Source: Paraburkholderia sp. (GTDB lineage Bacteria > Pseudomonadota > Gammaproteobacteria > Burkholderiales > Burkholderiaceae). Taken from it: a DNA stretch of 64,000 bases. Position 1 is the stretch's first letter, and each line of letters starts with the position of its first letter. Made by a program: the position numbers and the translations under genes. The DNA lies in the NCBI RefSeq assembly GCF_024281035.1, contig NZ_JAMXLH010000058.1, forward strand, positions 53,098-117,097, read 5' to 3'. Positions 46,491-56,075 of the stretch are shown one piece after another. Under the pieces are notes generated by a model that saw only the letters and a list, made by a program, of their open reading frames with translations, was not told the DNA's origin and searched no databases.

Positions 46491-46844
46491 CTAATGGATG
46501 AGCGCCAGCAGGAACGCGAGGCCCGTGCACGTGCTCGCCCCCAAACCGAAGGCGAGCCAGTTTTTTCTCAAGCCCGTCCACGGGAGGAATTCGATCAGCA
46601 AAAGACGAATGCCCCCCATCATGTGAAGCGAGAGCAGCACCACGAGTCCCCATTCGGCAAACCGGAAAAGCGGTTGGTCGGTCAAACGTAGAAAGCCATC
46701 GAGAGAAGCCTCTCCGTGAATGGCGCGCCCGAGCGCCCAGAAGTGAACCGGCAGAAACAAAGCCAGTGCGAGACCGGAAAGACGATGCACAAGAAAGGCC
46801 CACCAGGCAGGATGAGTACGGGCGCGATAGTCGTTCTTTCGCAT
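46491..46844 (-). CDS. succinate dehydrogenase/fumarate reductase-type membrane anchor (second subunit)
   Basis: A 117-residue protein with three predicted helices and the SdhC-like pattern FLVHRLSGLALALFLPVHFWALG, plus a second histidine in LSLHMMGGIRLL. Histidines in two helices could ligate haem b and the HR-SG region bind quinone. The ATG at 46844 overlaps the stop of the preceding anchor gene (TGATG). It and the next gene form a two-subunit anchor for the flavoprotein and iron-sulfur subunits. Confidence 0.82.
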   Translation of the reverse strand: MRKNDYRARTHPAWWAFLVHRLSGLALALFLPVHFWALGRAIHGEASLDGFLRLTDQPLFRFAEWGLVVLLSLHMMGGIRLLLIEFLPWTGLRKNWLAFGLGASTCTGLAFLLALIH

Positions 46845-47191
46845 CACGAGAAGACTCCATAGACAGCCCGCAGGCCCATCAGTGCGAGGGCGGCGGAAAA
46901 AGCCAGGAAAACGGCATGCGCGGACCTTCCCCGCCAGTGCAACCATTCCTCCGCGATTCTGAGTAGCCCAACAGGCACATGTATCGCGCACGCAATCACG
47001 AAGACGGCATAAAAGGCGCCAAACGGCAGATTGCCGCGCGTGCGGCCGAGAATGGCCGATGCGCTCAAGCCGCTATGGACCGCGTAGATAATGACGCCCA
47101 GATGAACGAACACGCAGAGCGCGAGCACAGTCGCGCTCACGCGCTGCCAGTACCAGAGACGAGCCTGAGTGCGAAGAGACATGGCTTGCAT
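46844..47191 (-). CDS. succinate dehydrogenase/fumarate reductase-type membrane anchor (first subunit)
   Basis: A 115-residue protein with three helices (ATVLALCVFVHLGVIIYAV, FYAVFVIACAIHVPVGLL, AVFLAFSAALALMGLRAVY). Histidines in helices one and two are candidate haem ligands, so with the next subunit up to two haems are possible (type A layout). The start MQAMSLRTQ overlaps the iron-sulfur gene stop by one base (TAATG); the longer track ORF is shadow. Confidence 0.8.
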   Translation of the reverse strand: MQAMSLRTQARLWYWQRVSATVLALCVFVHLGVIIYAVHSGLSASAILGRTRGNLPFGAFYAVFVIACAIHVPVGLLRIAEEWLHWRGRSAHAVFLAFSAALALMGLRAVYGVFS

Positions 47192-47907
47192 TACAGGCCT
47201 CCTTCGCGCGCGGCTTTTATCGTCATCCGCTTGAGGCCGGCAATACCTGCCGTCGGCGAAAGATGCTTGGGACAACGTTCGGCACACGCCCCCTGGGTGT
47301 GGCACGAGTGACAACCCGCATCGCCCGCGACCGCCCGCAGGCGTTCGAGCGTTTGCGTGTCGCGTTCGTCGTTGACGAGCGTCCATGCGCGGTTCAGCGC
47401 GGCGGGACCCAGATAGTCGGGGCGCCAGGTCACCACGTCGCATGAGGAATAACACACGCCGCAACCGATACACTCGATCCCCGCGTCGACCGCCTTGCGT
47501 TGGACGCTATCGGGACTCACCCTGGCGAAGTCATCCTGACGTGTACGGCTTCCCGAGAACTGCCCCTTTGCCTGGCTCCACTTGTCGAAGAACGGGCTCA
47601 TGTCGGTCACGAGATCCTTGATGACCGGGAGGTTCGACAGCGGGGCAATTTCCAGCTCGTTGTTCAGCGCGACTTTCGATACGTGCGTGCGACACGTCCA
47701 GCGCGCCTTGCCGTTGACGTTCATCGCACAGGATCCGCACATGCCCACGCGGCACGCGAACCGGTATGCAAGGTCGGGCTGGAGTTGCCGCTGAATGAAA
47801 GTCACGACGTCCAACACCGTCTGACTCGCGTAACGCGGTACGTCATAGGTCGTGAGCCCCTCGGTAGCGCTTCTCCAGACTTTTACTCGAAGTTTTTCGG
47901 TATCCAC
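47191..47907 (-). CDS. SdhB/FrdB-like iron-sulfur subunit
   Basis: About 238 residues with the three cluster motifs of complex II: [2Fe-2S] CRVGMCGSC with C72 (52-72), [4Fe-4S] CIGCGVCYSSC (146-156) and a third Cys set CHSCHTQGACAERCP. It relays electrons between the flavoprotein and the quinone site in the anchors. I use the GTG at 47907 (MDTEKLRVKV) because family members begin about there; GAGAGG lies just upstream. It opens the coupled run of SDH and fumarase genes, 114 bp after the symporter gene. Confidence 0.88.
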   Translation of the reverse strand: MDTEKLRVKVWRSATEGLTTYDVPRYASQTVLDVVTFIQRQLQPDLAYRFACRVGMCGSCAMNVNGKARWTCRTHVSKVALNNELEIAPLSNLPVIKDLVTDMSPFFDKWSQAKGQFSGSRTRQDDFARVSPDSVQRKAVDAGIECIGCGVCYSSCDVVTWRPDYLGPAALNRAWTLVNDERDTQTLERLRAVAGDAGCHSCHTQGACAERCPKHLSPTAGIAGLKRMTIKAAREGGL

Positions 47908-48021
47908 ATGGCCTCTCGAATAGCTGCTGAAACAGTACGATTGAACAGGTTGATACATCGATTGTTCAGCAATTCTTCAACAGGAAAAATCGAATAATTC
48001 TGGCGTTCAGGTAAAGTTTTC

Positions 48022-49296
48022 CTATGTCTCGGTGCGCACCCGCTCAAGCTTTAGTACGGTGGCCATCTGAGCGTTGTCGCGCTCTTTTTCGAGCCCCGAG
48101 ACAACGAGCGTGGCAACCGCATTCCCGATCATGTTCGTGACGGCCCGCACTTCGGAAATGAACCGGTCCACGCCGAGAATGAGCGCCGCGCCTTCAATTG
48201 GGATATGTTTGAACGCCGTGAGCGTGGCAAGCAGCGTGACGAATCCGGCGCCCGACACACCGGCCGCGCCTTTCGAGCTGATCATCGACAGCACCATCAG
48301 CGCGATCTGGTCTCCCCAGGACAGCGGCACGTTGTAGGCCTGGGCGATGAACATCGCACAGATGACCTGAGCGACACAGGTGCCGTCGAGATTGAAGGAG
48401 TAGCCCATCGGCATCACGATGCCGACAACCTGCTTCGGACACCCCATCCTTTCGAGCTTGCGGATCAATTGTGGGAATACGGATTCTGACGACGTCGTGG
48501 CGAGGACGAGAAGAATTTCCCCCTTCAAATGATTGAGTAATCGAAGCAGGCTAAAACCGCTCATGCGGCAAATGGTTCCCAGCACGACGACGAGAAAAAA
48601 GATCGTCGCCGCGTAGATCGTCACGAGCAGCATGCCGAGCGAATTCAACGCGGACAGCCCATATTTTCCGACCGCGAAGCCCATCGCCCCCAATGCGCCG
48701 AGTGGCGCGAGCTTCATGATGAAACCGACAATCTTGAACAGCACTTCCGACACCGACTCGAAGAACGTCAGGGCCGGCTGCCCCTTCTCGCCGACATAGG
48801 ACAATCCCACCGCGAACAGGCAGGCAATGACAACGATCTGAAGCATGTCGCCCGAGGCGAAGGGACTCAGGAAGCTCGAAGGAATGATGTTGAGAAGAAA
48901 CGCCGTGAGGCCGCCGCCGTGATGGATATCCGACTGATATTGCGCCAGCACATGAACGTCGACGTTGCCTGGCTGGATATTCATCCCGACACCCGGCCCG
49001 ATCAGGTTCACCATCAACATTCCGATGAGCAAGGCCAGCGTGGTCACCACCTCGAAATAGATGATGGTCTTGCCCGCGATGCGGCCCAACGTACGCATTT
49101 CGCCGATCTGCGAGGCGCCGCATACGATCGTGGTGAAGATCAACGGCGGCGTAATCATCTTGATCAGCCGGATGAACACGTCGGATAGCGGCTTCAGTGA
49201 TTGGGCGAACGCCGGAAAAAAGTGACCGGCGGCGACCCCGATCAGGATGGCAATCAGGACCTGAACATAAATGTGCTTGCAAAGGCAACGCAACAT
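48022..49296 (-). CDS. dctA: DctA-like C4-dicarboxylate:cation symporter (DAACS family)
   Basis: A 424-residue symporter with eight helices and two re-entrant loops; signatures IPMGYSFNLDGT (here MPMGYSFNLDGT), MISSKGAAGVSGAGFVTL and the N-terminal PLSDVFIRLIKMI. DctA imports succinate, fumarate and malate. GGAGACACC precedes the ATG. It is encoded with SDH-like and fumarase genes, which supports a C4-dicarboxylate as the operon substrate. A paralogue lies at 53266-54606. Confidence 0.93.
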   Translation of the reverse strand: MLRCLCKHIYVQVLIAILIGVAAGHFFPAFAQSLKPLSDVFIRLIKMITPPLIFTTIVCGASQIGEMRTLGRIAGKTIIYFEVVTTLALLIGMLMVNLIGPGVGMNIQPGNVDVHVLAQYQSDIHHGGGLTAFLLNIIPSSFLSPFASGDMLQIVVIACLFAVGLSYVGEKGQPALTFFESVSEVLFKIVGFIMKLAPLGALGAMGFAVGKYGLSALNSLGMLLVTIYAATIFFLVVVLGTICRMSGFSLLRLLNHLKGEILLVLATTSSESVFPQLIRKLERMGCPKQVVGIVMPMGYSFNLDGTCVAQVICAMFIAQAYNVPLSWGDQIALMVLSMISSKGAAGVSGAGFVTLLATLTAFKHIPIEGAALILGVDRFISEVRAVTNMIGNAVATLVVSGLEKERDNAQMATVLKLERVRTET

Positions 49297-49379
49297 GGTG
49301 TCTCCCTATTCTCACCCCGCATCGCGTGCGTGCGACTTCGGTGAGTAAGCGGCTCCAGCAGGCTTTGCGACGAGATAGC

Positions 49380-50171
49380 CTAACCGAACAAAACAGGCAC
49401 TGAACGAATGATCAAGTTAGCCGCCGCGGCGATGAGTACGCTCCAGAGGAGCGTCAGGACACGCGGCGCCGAAATGACGCTGCGTAACCTCGCCCCCACG
49501 AACAACCCCATCGCGCCACAAGGCAACATAAAGCTGGCGAGCGGCAGGACAGCGGGGTTTTTATAGAGCCCGGAAGCGGTGAAGAGAATGAGCCGGGCGA
49601 CAGCCGTTGCGGTAAGCAGCGTGCTGATCGTGGCGCGTCTCTGGTCGGGATCGCGCAATCGGCCGGCCAGATAAATTGTATAGACGGGGCCGCCGGTGCC
49701 GAACACTGCAGTCAGGCATCCGCCAAAAAAACCCAACGGGAGCGCCCAGCGCCCGCCGATCTCGCGAAATTCGCCCCGGGAACTGACCCTCCAGAGCGAG
49801 TAGGTCAGCAGGCACACGCCCAGAAGGAGTTCGAGCGGTTTCTCCGGTACGGAAACCAGCACACTGACGCCCAGCAGTAGGCCAATGCACAACCATGGCC
49901 CGAGCCGTGTCAATTCCCGCATCTGAACAGACTTAAGGTTGCGCATGCCAACGAGCATTCCGGCTACGAGGTCCAGCACCAGCATCACCGGTGTCGCCGT
50001 GCGCAAAGGGACCAGTTGTGTCAGCAACGGGATGGCAACGATGGACGAACCGAAACCCGTCAGTCCGTACACCAGATACGCAATCGCCACGACGCCTCCC
50101 GCCACTGCGATCGAACTGACACCCATTCCAATCGCACAAGCAGCGATTTGCGCATTCAACCAGGCTGTCAT
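49380..50171 (-). CDS. TSUP (TauE/SafE) family membrane transporter
   Basis: A 263-residue protein with about eight helices and the TSUP repeats (LVYGLTGFGSSIVAIPLLTQL and GFFGGCLTAVFGTGGPVYTIYL). Members export sulfite, sulfoacetate or other organic anions. I start at MTAWLNAQ (50171); the track ORF runs through the promoter region. It is the first gene after the divergent LysR and heads the dicarboxylate operon, but the sulfolactate module nearby would also need a sulfite exporter. Confidence 0.87.
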   Translation of the reverse strand: MTAWLNAQIAACAIGMGVSSIAVAGGVVAIAYLVYGLTGFGSSIVAIPLLTQLVPLRTATPVMLVLDLVAGMLVGMRNLKSVQMRELTRLGPWLCIGLLLGVSVLVSVPEKPLELLLGVCLLTYSLWRVSSRGEFREIGGRWALPLGFFGGCLTAVFGTGGPVYTIYLAGRLRDPDQRRATISTLLTATAVARLILFTASGLYKNPAVLPLASFMLPCGAMGLFVGARLRSVISAPRVLTLLWSVLIAAAANLIIRSVPVLFG

Positions 50172-50305
50172 TGGGAAGGGCCTCGGTGCGACTTTCGGCG
50201 TTGTGGAGCGGTCGCGCGGCACGCCTGTTGCGCTGTCCCTGAATTTCGGCCGCACTGCCGCGTCCATTTTCGCGTGCGGCTTGATAAAGATAAACCCAAT
50301 AATGG

Positions 50306-50325
50306 TTTTCCTGACACCAGGAAAA
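50306..50325. promoter_or_regulatory. operator-like inverted repeat between TSUP and LysR genes
   Basis: Perfect 8-base arms TTTTCCTG and CAGGAAAA with an ACAC spacer, 39 bp before the LysR start and about 135 bp before the TSUP start. This is where a LysR regulator would bind to control itself and the divergent operon. Confidence 0.6.
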
Positions 50326-50363
50326 ACTTTAAGTTGCGTATCATTTCGGGTATCGAATCGATC

Positions 50364-51266
50364 ATGCCTTCTCCGCAAACGCGAGCAATGCCGTCCATTC
50401 GCACCCTCAAAATATTTCTCTGCGTCGCTCAAAGCGGAACCTTTGCCGCCGCCGGCAACAAGGTCGGCCTCACCGCTGCCGCCATCGGCCTTCAGATCCG
50501 CTCGCTCGAATGCGACCTCAACGTTCAGCTTTTTGACCGCAACGCCAGAGCCGCCGTACTCAATCCGGTTGGCCGCGCGCTCATTCCGGAGATCGAAGAA
50601 ATCGTTCGCCGGTATGAGCTTCTGGAAAACGCCGTCGGCGGCGGCGAAATGTCCGGAACGGTCGTGACAGGCGCACTCGTTTCCGCGCTGATGGGTTCAT
50701 TCGCGGATGCCTTATGGTCGATACGCCGCCAGCATCCCCGCCTCGATGTACGTCTGCTTGCGGGCCTGTCCAGCGATTTCGCGCGCCAGGTCGAAGTCGG
50801 CGAACTCGATGCGGCGGTCGTCACGCAATCGCCGCACCCGTTGTCGTCCACGCTCCTTTGGACGCCGCTCTATTCAGAGCCGATGATCCTCATCATGCCC
50901 ACCGCCCCCCACTTCGATTTACCGCCGGTACAGGATGAAATACTCCGCGATGCGCCCTTCATGCGCTTCGACCGCAGCACGTGGACCGGTCATCTCGTGC
51001 AGAACGTGCTCGATCAATGCAAGATCGAAGTCAACGAGGCCATGGAACTGAACTCCGTCGAGGCAATCATCGCGCTCGTGCGTCAGGGTTTTGGCATTTC
51101 GATTGTGCCCAAACTCGCGAACGTCGATTTCGATAACGATCGCGCGATCAGCGTCATGCCCCTCGATGGCGTCGACGTGCGGCGCCACGTTGGGCTGCTC
51201 GAACGCGTCAGGCACAGCCGCACGGCGTTCACAGACGCGATCAAAAGCTACTTTGCCGCGGTGTAA
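50364..51266 (+). CDS. LysR-family transcriptional regulator
   Basis: A 300-residue regulator with an N-terminal helix-turn-helix (about 10-68; VAQSGTFAAAGNKVGLTAAAIGLQI) and an effector-binding domain. The track ORF adds 116 shadow residues; MPSPQTRAM at 50364 gives the family length, and MPSIRTLKIF at 50388 is the alternative. It is divergent from the TSUP-dctA-sdh-fum operon, the classic LysR arrangement, and is probably its regulator. The stop lies 25 bp from that of the convergent comC-like gene. Confidence 0.9.
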   Translation: MPSPQTRAMPSIRTLKIFLCVAQSGTFAAAGNKVGLTAAAIGLQIRSLECDLNVQLFDRNARAAVLNPVGRALIPEIEEIVRRYELLENAVGGGEMSGTVVTGALVSALMGSFADALWSIRRQHPRLDVRLLAGLSSDFARQVEVGELDAAVVTQSPHPLSSTLLWTPLYSEPMILIMPTAPHFDLPPVQDEILRDAPFMRFDRSTWTGHLVQNVLDQCKIEVNEAMELNSVEAIIALVRQGFGISIVPKLANVDFDNDRAISVMPLDGVDVRRHVGLLERVRHSRTAFTDAIKSYFAAV

Positions 51267-51291
51267 CGCAACCGGCGTGCGCCGAACGCGG

Positions 51292-52293
51292 TCATCCCGC
51301 CAGCGCTCGCAACTGATTGAGCAAGGCGTCTGGAATGTCTATGCCGTCGCGCGCCGCAGCATCCGCGAGATCGAGCCGCCGCTGTCCAGGCAATCGCACG
51401 TCGGCGTCCTGCAGCATCGCTTCGATCAACGCCTCGACCCGCGAAAGATAGACGGCGTTACCCGCTAACGCACCCGGATCGATCGCCCAGAACAGGTGGC
51501 CCACGCGCGACTTTTCGCCCTCTTCGGTCAGGAACGAACCAGCCTCGTAGCCGAAGTTCGCTCCGGCCAGCGCCGCCGCCAGCAATTCGACCATCAGTGC
51601 GAGCATCGCCCCTTTAGCCCCGCCAAACGGCAGCATCATGCCTTCGAGCGCGGCCTTCGCATCGGTCGTCGGCCTGCCGTCGCGCGATGTCGCCCACCCC
51701 TCGGGAATCGGCTTGCCTTCACGAGCCGCCACCATGATCTTGCCGCGCGCGACGTTCGACAACGACAGGTCGATCATCAGCGGCTTGCCGTCGCGGCGCG
51801 GAAACACGGCCGCCACAGGATTGGTGCCGAAGACGGGATGCCGGCCACCCCACGCTGGCATCGCAGCGGGCGTATTGCTGAACGCGAGCCCCACCATTGC
51901 GGCCGCACCAACCGGCTCCAGATGCCAGGCGCCCGCGCCGAGGTGATGGCTGCGCTTCACGCTGACGACCGCGCTGCCGTGTTCGCGCGCGCGCTTCACG
52001 AGCGTCTCGATGGCGAGTTCGCAGGCGGGATACGCCATGCCGTCTCCCGCATCGATCAGGACGGCCGCGTTGCGCGACTCGACGATCACCGGTTTGGCCT
52101 TCGCATCGACACGGCCGTTGCGCAACTGCGCGATATACATCGGCAAGCGCGCGACACCGTGCGAAGACAAGCCGCGTTCGTCGGCATAGACGAGTGCGCG
52201 CGCAGTCGCCGCCGCCGTGTGCGACGTGGCGCCCGCGGCCAGCATCGTGCGTGTGGCGAGATCGTAAAGATCGCCGGACGAAATCCGCGTCAT
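51292..52293 (-). CDS. Ldh/YiaK-family 2-hydroxyacid dehydrogenase, ComC-like sulfolactate dehydrogenase
   Basis: A 333-residue NAD(P)-dependent oxidoreductase of the malate/L-lactate/sulfolactate dehydrogenase family (RGLSSHGVARLPMY, SHHLGAGAWH, NPVAAVFPRR, PFGGAKGAML). In known sulfolactate degraders ComC ((R)-specific) together with SlcC ((S)-specific) interconverts the enantiomers through sulfopyruvate. The start MTRISSGD (52293) overlaps the stop of the slcC-like gene. With SuyAB-like genes upstream a sulfolactate role is likely, though malate- or ureidoglycolate-type substrates are possible for the family. Confidence 0.85.
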   Translation of the reverse strand: MTRISSGDLYDLATRTMLAAGATSHTAAATARALVYADERGLSSHGVARLPMYIAQLRNGRVDAKAKPVIVESRNAAVLIDAGDGMAYPACELAIETLVKRAREHGSAVVSVKRSHHLGAGAWHLEPVGAAAMVGLAFSNTPAAMPAWGGRHPVFGTNPVAAVFPRRDGKPLMIDLSLSNVARGKIMVAAREGKPIPEGWATSRDGRPTTDAKAALEGMMLPFGGAKGAMLALMVELLAAALAGANFGYEAGSFLTEEGEKSRVGHLFWAIDPGALAGNAVYLSRVEALIEAMLQDADVRLPGQRRLDLADAAARDGIDIPDALLNQLRALAG

Positions 52294-52294
52294 G

Positions 52295-53269
52295 TCAAAG
52301 TTGCCTCGTTGTCGTTGAGTCATGCTCGCCCGCGAGCAGCGCATCCATCACGCGCGACGCGACCAGCGTGCTGACGCGTTCGTTCGATTGCACGGTCAAG
52401 CCCGCTATATGCGGCGTGAGAATCAGGTTCGGCACGCCCGCAAGCGGCGAACCCGCTTTGAGCGGTTCGTCGGCGAACACATCGAGCGCGGCGCCGCCAA
52501 CGCGGCCCTGTTTCAGCGCATCGGCCAGTGCGCTTTCGTCGATCACGCCGCCTCGTGACGTATTGATCACGACGGCGTGCGGTTTGAGCAGCTTCAGTTG
52601 CGCCGGGCCCAGCAGATTGCGCGTGCTCTCGACGAGCGGCACGTGAACGGTCATGACGTCCGCCGCGCGCAGCGCGTCGTCGAACGACATGCCCCGTGCA
52701 CCCGTCTCCTGCCAGCAGTCCGCATCCGCGGGAATCTGCGGATCGTAGCCCACGATCTGCATGCCGATGCCGTGCGCGCGCTGCGCGACGAGCCGCCCGA
52801 TGCCGCCGAAGCCGATCACGGCCATCGTGCCGCCCGCCGCCTCGCGCCCGTTCGAGAGCGCCGTGCGCGGCCACTGCCCCTGCGCGACAGCCGCACTCGA
52901 CAGATAGGCGCCGCGCAGCAACATCAGCGACGTGGCAATCACATACTCGGCCACGGCCGCCGCGTTTGCGCCCGTTGCCGGAAACACCTGCACGCCGCGA
53001 TCCCTGCATGCGCCGAGCGCGATATTGTCCAGCCCGACACCGAGCCGCCCGACCACCGACAAACGCGGCGCGCCGTCCAGCAACGCAGCGGTGACCTGCG
53101 TGCGGTTGCGCACGATCAGCGCGTCGGCATCGGCCAGCAGTTCGTGCAGCCGGTCGGGTTCATCGACGAGCGACGCGTGCGCGTGCACGTCGAAATGACG
53201 CCGCAGGGAATCCACTGCCGCCGCGTCCATGAACTCGCTGATGACGATCTTCTTGCGGGCGGTTTTCAA
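52295..53269 (-). CDS. D-isomer-specific 2-hydroxyacid dehydrogenase, SlcC-like
   Basis: A 324-residue SerA-type dehydrogenase: Rossmann motif GFGGIGRL (153-160), catalytic arginine in NTSRGGVID and histidine in LTPHIAGLT. The start is a TTG that overlaps the stop of the transporter gene (ATTGA), with AGGA upstream, so translation is coupled. In Chromohalobacter-type sulfolactate catabolism SlcC oxidises (S)-sulfolactate to sulfopyruvate, and ComC, encoded next here too, reduces it to the (R) form for SuyAB. Confidence 0.86.
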   Translation of the reverse strand: MKTARKKIVISEFMDAAAVDSLRRHFDVHAHASLVDEPDRLHELLADADALIVRNRTQVTAALLDGAPRLSVVGRLGVGLDNIALGACRDRGVQVFPATGANAAAVAEYVIATSLMLLRGAYLSSAAVAQGQWPRTALSNGREAAGGTMAVIGFGGIGRLVAQRAHGIGMQIVGYDPQIPADADCWQETGARGMSFDDALRAADVMTVHVPLVESTRNLLGPAQLKLLKPHAVVINTSRGGVIDESALADALKQGRVGGAALDVFADEPLKAGSPLAGVPNLILTPHIAGLTVQSNERVSTLVASRVMDALLAGEHDSTTTRQL

Positions 53270-54606
53270 TTCGGGCGTTCCTGTGCGTAAGCGGGCGGCG
53301 TTCTTGCATCGACGCTATCGACCGGTTCGGACATCGCATCGTTCACGGCACGACGATCGCGCGGCGCGGCCAGCACCTTGCGCGCCGCCTCGGCGTCGAA
53401 CGCACCTTCCCAGCGTGCGACGACGATCGTCGCCACGGCATTGCCGATCATGTTCACGATCGCGCGAACCTCGTTGAGCACGCGGTCGATGCCGATAATC
53501 AGCGTGATGCCCGCAACAGGAATGATGTTGTGCGTGGAGAGCGTGGCCGTGAGTGCGACCAGCGCCGCGCCCGCTACGCCCGCGCCGCCCTTCGATGTGA
53601 GCAGGAGAACCGCGAGCAGGCCGAGTTGTTGCAGCAAAGACAGATGCGTATTCGTGGCCTGCGCGATGAAGAGCGAAGTCATCGTGAGATAGATGGCCGC
53701 GCCGTCGAGATTGAACGAATAGCCGGTCGGCAGCACGAGACCGACGACGGGCTTCGGGCAGCCGAGGCGTTCGAGCTTGTCCATCAGGCGCGGCAGCACC
53801 GATTCCGTGGTCGACGTGCCGAGCACGATAAGCAGCTCCTCGCGCAGATATCTGAGCAGCGGCCACAGGCCGACACCGGCCCAGCGGCTGATCGTGCCGA
53901 GCACGAGGACGATGAACAGGATGCTGGTGAGGTAGAAACACACGATCAGCAAGCCGAGTTGCTGCAGTGTGCCGATGCCGTACTTGCCGACCGTGAACGC
54001 CATCGCACCGAATGCACCGAGCGGCGCAAGCCGCATGATCATCTCGACGATGCGCATGAGCGCCTCGCCGCTCTGCTCGATGACGCGCGACAGGAAGCGG
54101 CTGCGGCGAGACATGATCGACAAGGCCACGCCGAACAACACCGAAAACAGCAGCACCTGCAGCAGGTTGCCGTGCGCGAACGCACCGACCACCGAGTTCG
54201 GCACGATTTCTTCAAGGAAACTTTGCGACGCCGCCACATGCGCTTCGCTCACGTAGTGGCTGACGGCCTGCGTATCGAGCGTGGCCGGATCGATATTGAG
54301 CCCGTCGCCCGGACGCAGCACGTTCGCCACGACCAGACCGATCACGAGCGCGAGCGTCGTCACGGCTTCGAAATAGACGAGCGTTTTGACGCCCACGCGC
54401 CCGACATGCTTGAGACTTTCCATCCGTGCGATTCCCAGCGACACGGTGCAGAAAATCACCAGCGTAATGAGCATTTTGATCAGGCGAATGAACGTGTCGC
54501 CCAATGGTTTCATTTCCACGCCGAAGTGCGGCCAGAAATAACCAACGAAGATACCGGCCGCAAGTCCGATCAGGACCTGGGCATAAAGATGTCTGAGCAC
54601 GCGCAA
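53266..54606 (-). CDS. DctA-like symporter of the sulfolactate module (DAACS family)
   Basis: A 446-residue paralogue of the DctA at 48022 (LPTGYSFNLDGAAIYL, LLTSKGGAGVAGAALVAL). Its leader matches that of the paralogue (GGAGACACCAT-TTGCG), but the ATG there is ATC here, so I place the start at the next codon, TTG at 54606, behind GGAGGAGACACC. The track ORF adds 52 shadow residues. It probably imports the substrate of the adjacent dehydrogenases and lyase, a C3 sulfonate or a C4-dicarboxylate analogue. The C-terminus is longer than usual and polar. Confidence 0.88.
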   Translation of the reverse strand: MRVLRHLYAQVLIGLAAGIFVGYFWPHFGVEMKPLGDTFIRLIKMLITLVIFCTVSLGIARMESLKHVGRVGVKTLVYFEAVTTLALVIGLVVANVLRPGDGLNIDPATLDTQAVSHYVSEAHVAASQSFLEEIVPNSVVGAFAHGNLLQVLLFSVLFGVALSIMSRRSRFLSRVIEQSGEALMRIVEMIMRLAPLGAFGAMAFTVGKYGIGTLQQLGLLIVCFYLTSILFIVLVLGTISRWAGVGLWPLLRYLREELLIVLGTSTTESVLPRLMDKLERLGCPKPVVGLVLPTGYSFNLDGAAIYLTMTSLFIAQATNTHLSLLQQLGLLAVLLLTSKGGAGVAGAALVALTATLSTHNIIPVAGITLIIGIDRVLNEVRAIVNMIGNAVATIVVARWEGAFDAEAARKVLAAPRDRRAVNDAMSEPVDSVDARTPPAYAQERPN

Positions 54607-54792
54607 GATGGTGTCTCCTCCACTCGCTGCTGCCTGATGAGACAGCTTCGTGCTCCGCGGCGCGGTCTTCCTGGGCGCTGGTCTTGCGACCACGCCTGCA
54701 TGGCCTTTTGCGCAGCGGTGCGCGAAGCTGTAGCGAAACTGCGTTCGCAAAGCCCGCTGCACGAGCGGGCTTCCGGGGTAATACCTGCGCGA

Positions 54793-55968
54793 TCAGGCGC
54801 TTTCGAACAGACGCGTGAGCACGAACTCGCGATGGCCCAGCGTTTCCGCCGAGGTCCAGCGGCCGTTCGCCGTCGCGAGCATCGCTTCGAGCAGCTTGTC
54901 GCCCGCCTGGTCGAGGTTCTGCTCACGCTGCAGCAGGCCCGATACGTCGACATCGATATGCTCGCTCATCGTGCGCACCGTGCGCGGGTTCGCGCAGATC
55001 TTGATCACCGGCAGGATGGGATTGCCGATCACGTTGCCTTGCCCCGTCGGGAAGAGGTGCACGGCAAAACCCGAAGCCGCGCAAAGCGTCACCATCTCCG
55101 CTGCCGCGGACGACGAATCCATGAACCACAACCCTGAATGCGTCGGCTCCTCAGCCTTGTCGAGCACGCCGTCCACGCGGCATTTCTTGCCGATCTTCTG
55201 GATGTTGCCGAGCGCTTTCTCCTCGATCGTCGTCAGGCCGCCCGCGATGTTGCCCTTCGTCGGCTGCGACTCGCAGAGGTCATCGGTCTTCCAGCGGTTA
55301 ATCATGTCCTGATAGCGGCCGAACATGAACTCGAATCGCTCGCGCACCTGATCGTTTGCACAGCGCGCCGATACGAGCTGTTCACCCCCTGTCAACTCGG
55401 ACGTCTCGCCGAACACGAGCGTCGTGCCCAGCCCGTAGAGCTTGTCGAACGCATTGCCGACCGTCGGGTTCGAGCCGCATCCCGACGTCGTATCCGACTC
55501 GCCGCACTTGGTGGACACCCACAGGTCGGAGATCGGACACTCTTCGCGATCGAGCGTCGTCGCCCACTGCACCATTTCCTTCGCTGCCTTGGAGGCGCGC
55601 AGGATCGTGTCGTGGTCGCCATGCAGTTCGATGCCGAAGCCCATCACCGGCTTGCCCGACTTCGCAATGCCGTCCACCACGCGCTTCGTCCAGCCTTCCT
55701 CGATGCCGATGACGATCACGCCGGCGACGTTCGGATTGCACCCCGCGCCGATCAACGTGCGGAAATGCAAATCGAGGTCCGCGCCGAACTGGAGGCGGCC
55801 GTACGGATGCGGCAGCGCCATGGTGCCTTTAATGTTGTTCTCGACCGCCTGCGCGGCGGCATTCGAAAGATCGTCGACGGGAAGAATGATGACGTGGTTA
55901 CGCACGCCGACGCGGCCGTTCGAGCGGCGATAGCCGCGGAAAGTGGTGTTCTGGTCAATCACGCTCAT
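54793..55968 (-). CDS. suyB: UxaA-family lyase large subunit, SuyB-like
   Basis: A 391-residue protein of the altronate/galactarate dehydratase C-terminal family ([53 protein letters not shown]). SuyB with SuyA cleaves (R)-sulfolactate to pyruvate and sulfite and depends on iron. The assignment to sulfo-lyase rather than sugar-acid dehydratase rests on size, the separate small SAF subunit and the neighbouring slcC/comC-like genes. The start has an AGAGAG site. The gap to suyA (107 bp) contains the repeated CCGGTGCGGGC. Confidence 0.82.
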   Translation of the reverse strand: MSVIDQNTTFRGYRRSNGRVGVRNHVIILPVDDLSNAAAQAVENNIKGTMALPHPYGRLQFGADLDLHFRTLIGAGCNPNVAGVIVIGIEEGWTKRVVDGIAKSGKPVMGFGIELHGDHDTILRASKAAKEMVQWATTLDREECPISDLWVSTKCGESDTTSGCGSNPTVGNAFDKLYGLGTTLVFGETSELTGGEQLVSARCANDQVRERFEFMFGRYQDMINRWKTDDLCESQPTKGNIAGGLTTIEEKALGNIQKIGKKCRVDGVLDKAEEPTHSGLWFMDSSSAAAEMVTLCAASGFAVHLFPTGQGNVIGNPILPVIKICANPRTVRTMSEHIDVDVSGLLQREQNLDQAGDKLLEAMLATANGRWTSAETLGHREFVLTRLFESA

Positions 55969-56075
55969 GATGTCTCTCTGATTGGAAGGAGTTCAACGGG
56001 CAAGCTCAATCGCCGCCGCCGGCACGACCCGGTGCGGGCTGGTTCGGGCCGGCGGTGACCGGTGCGGGCCAGGGC

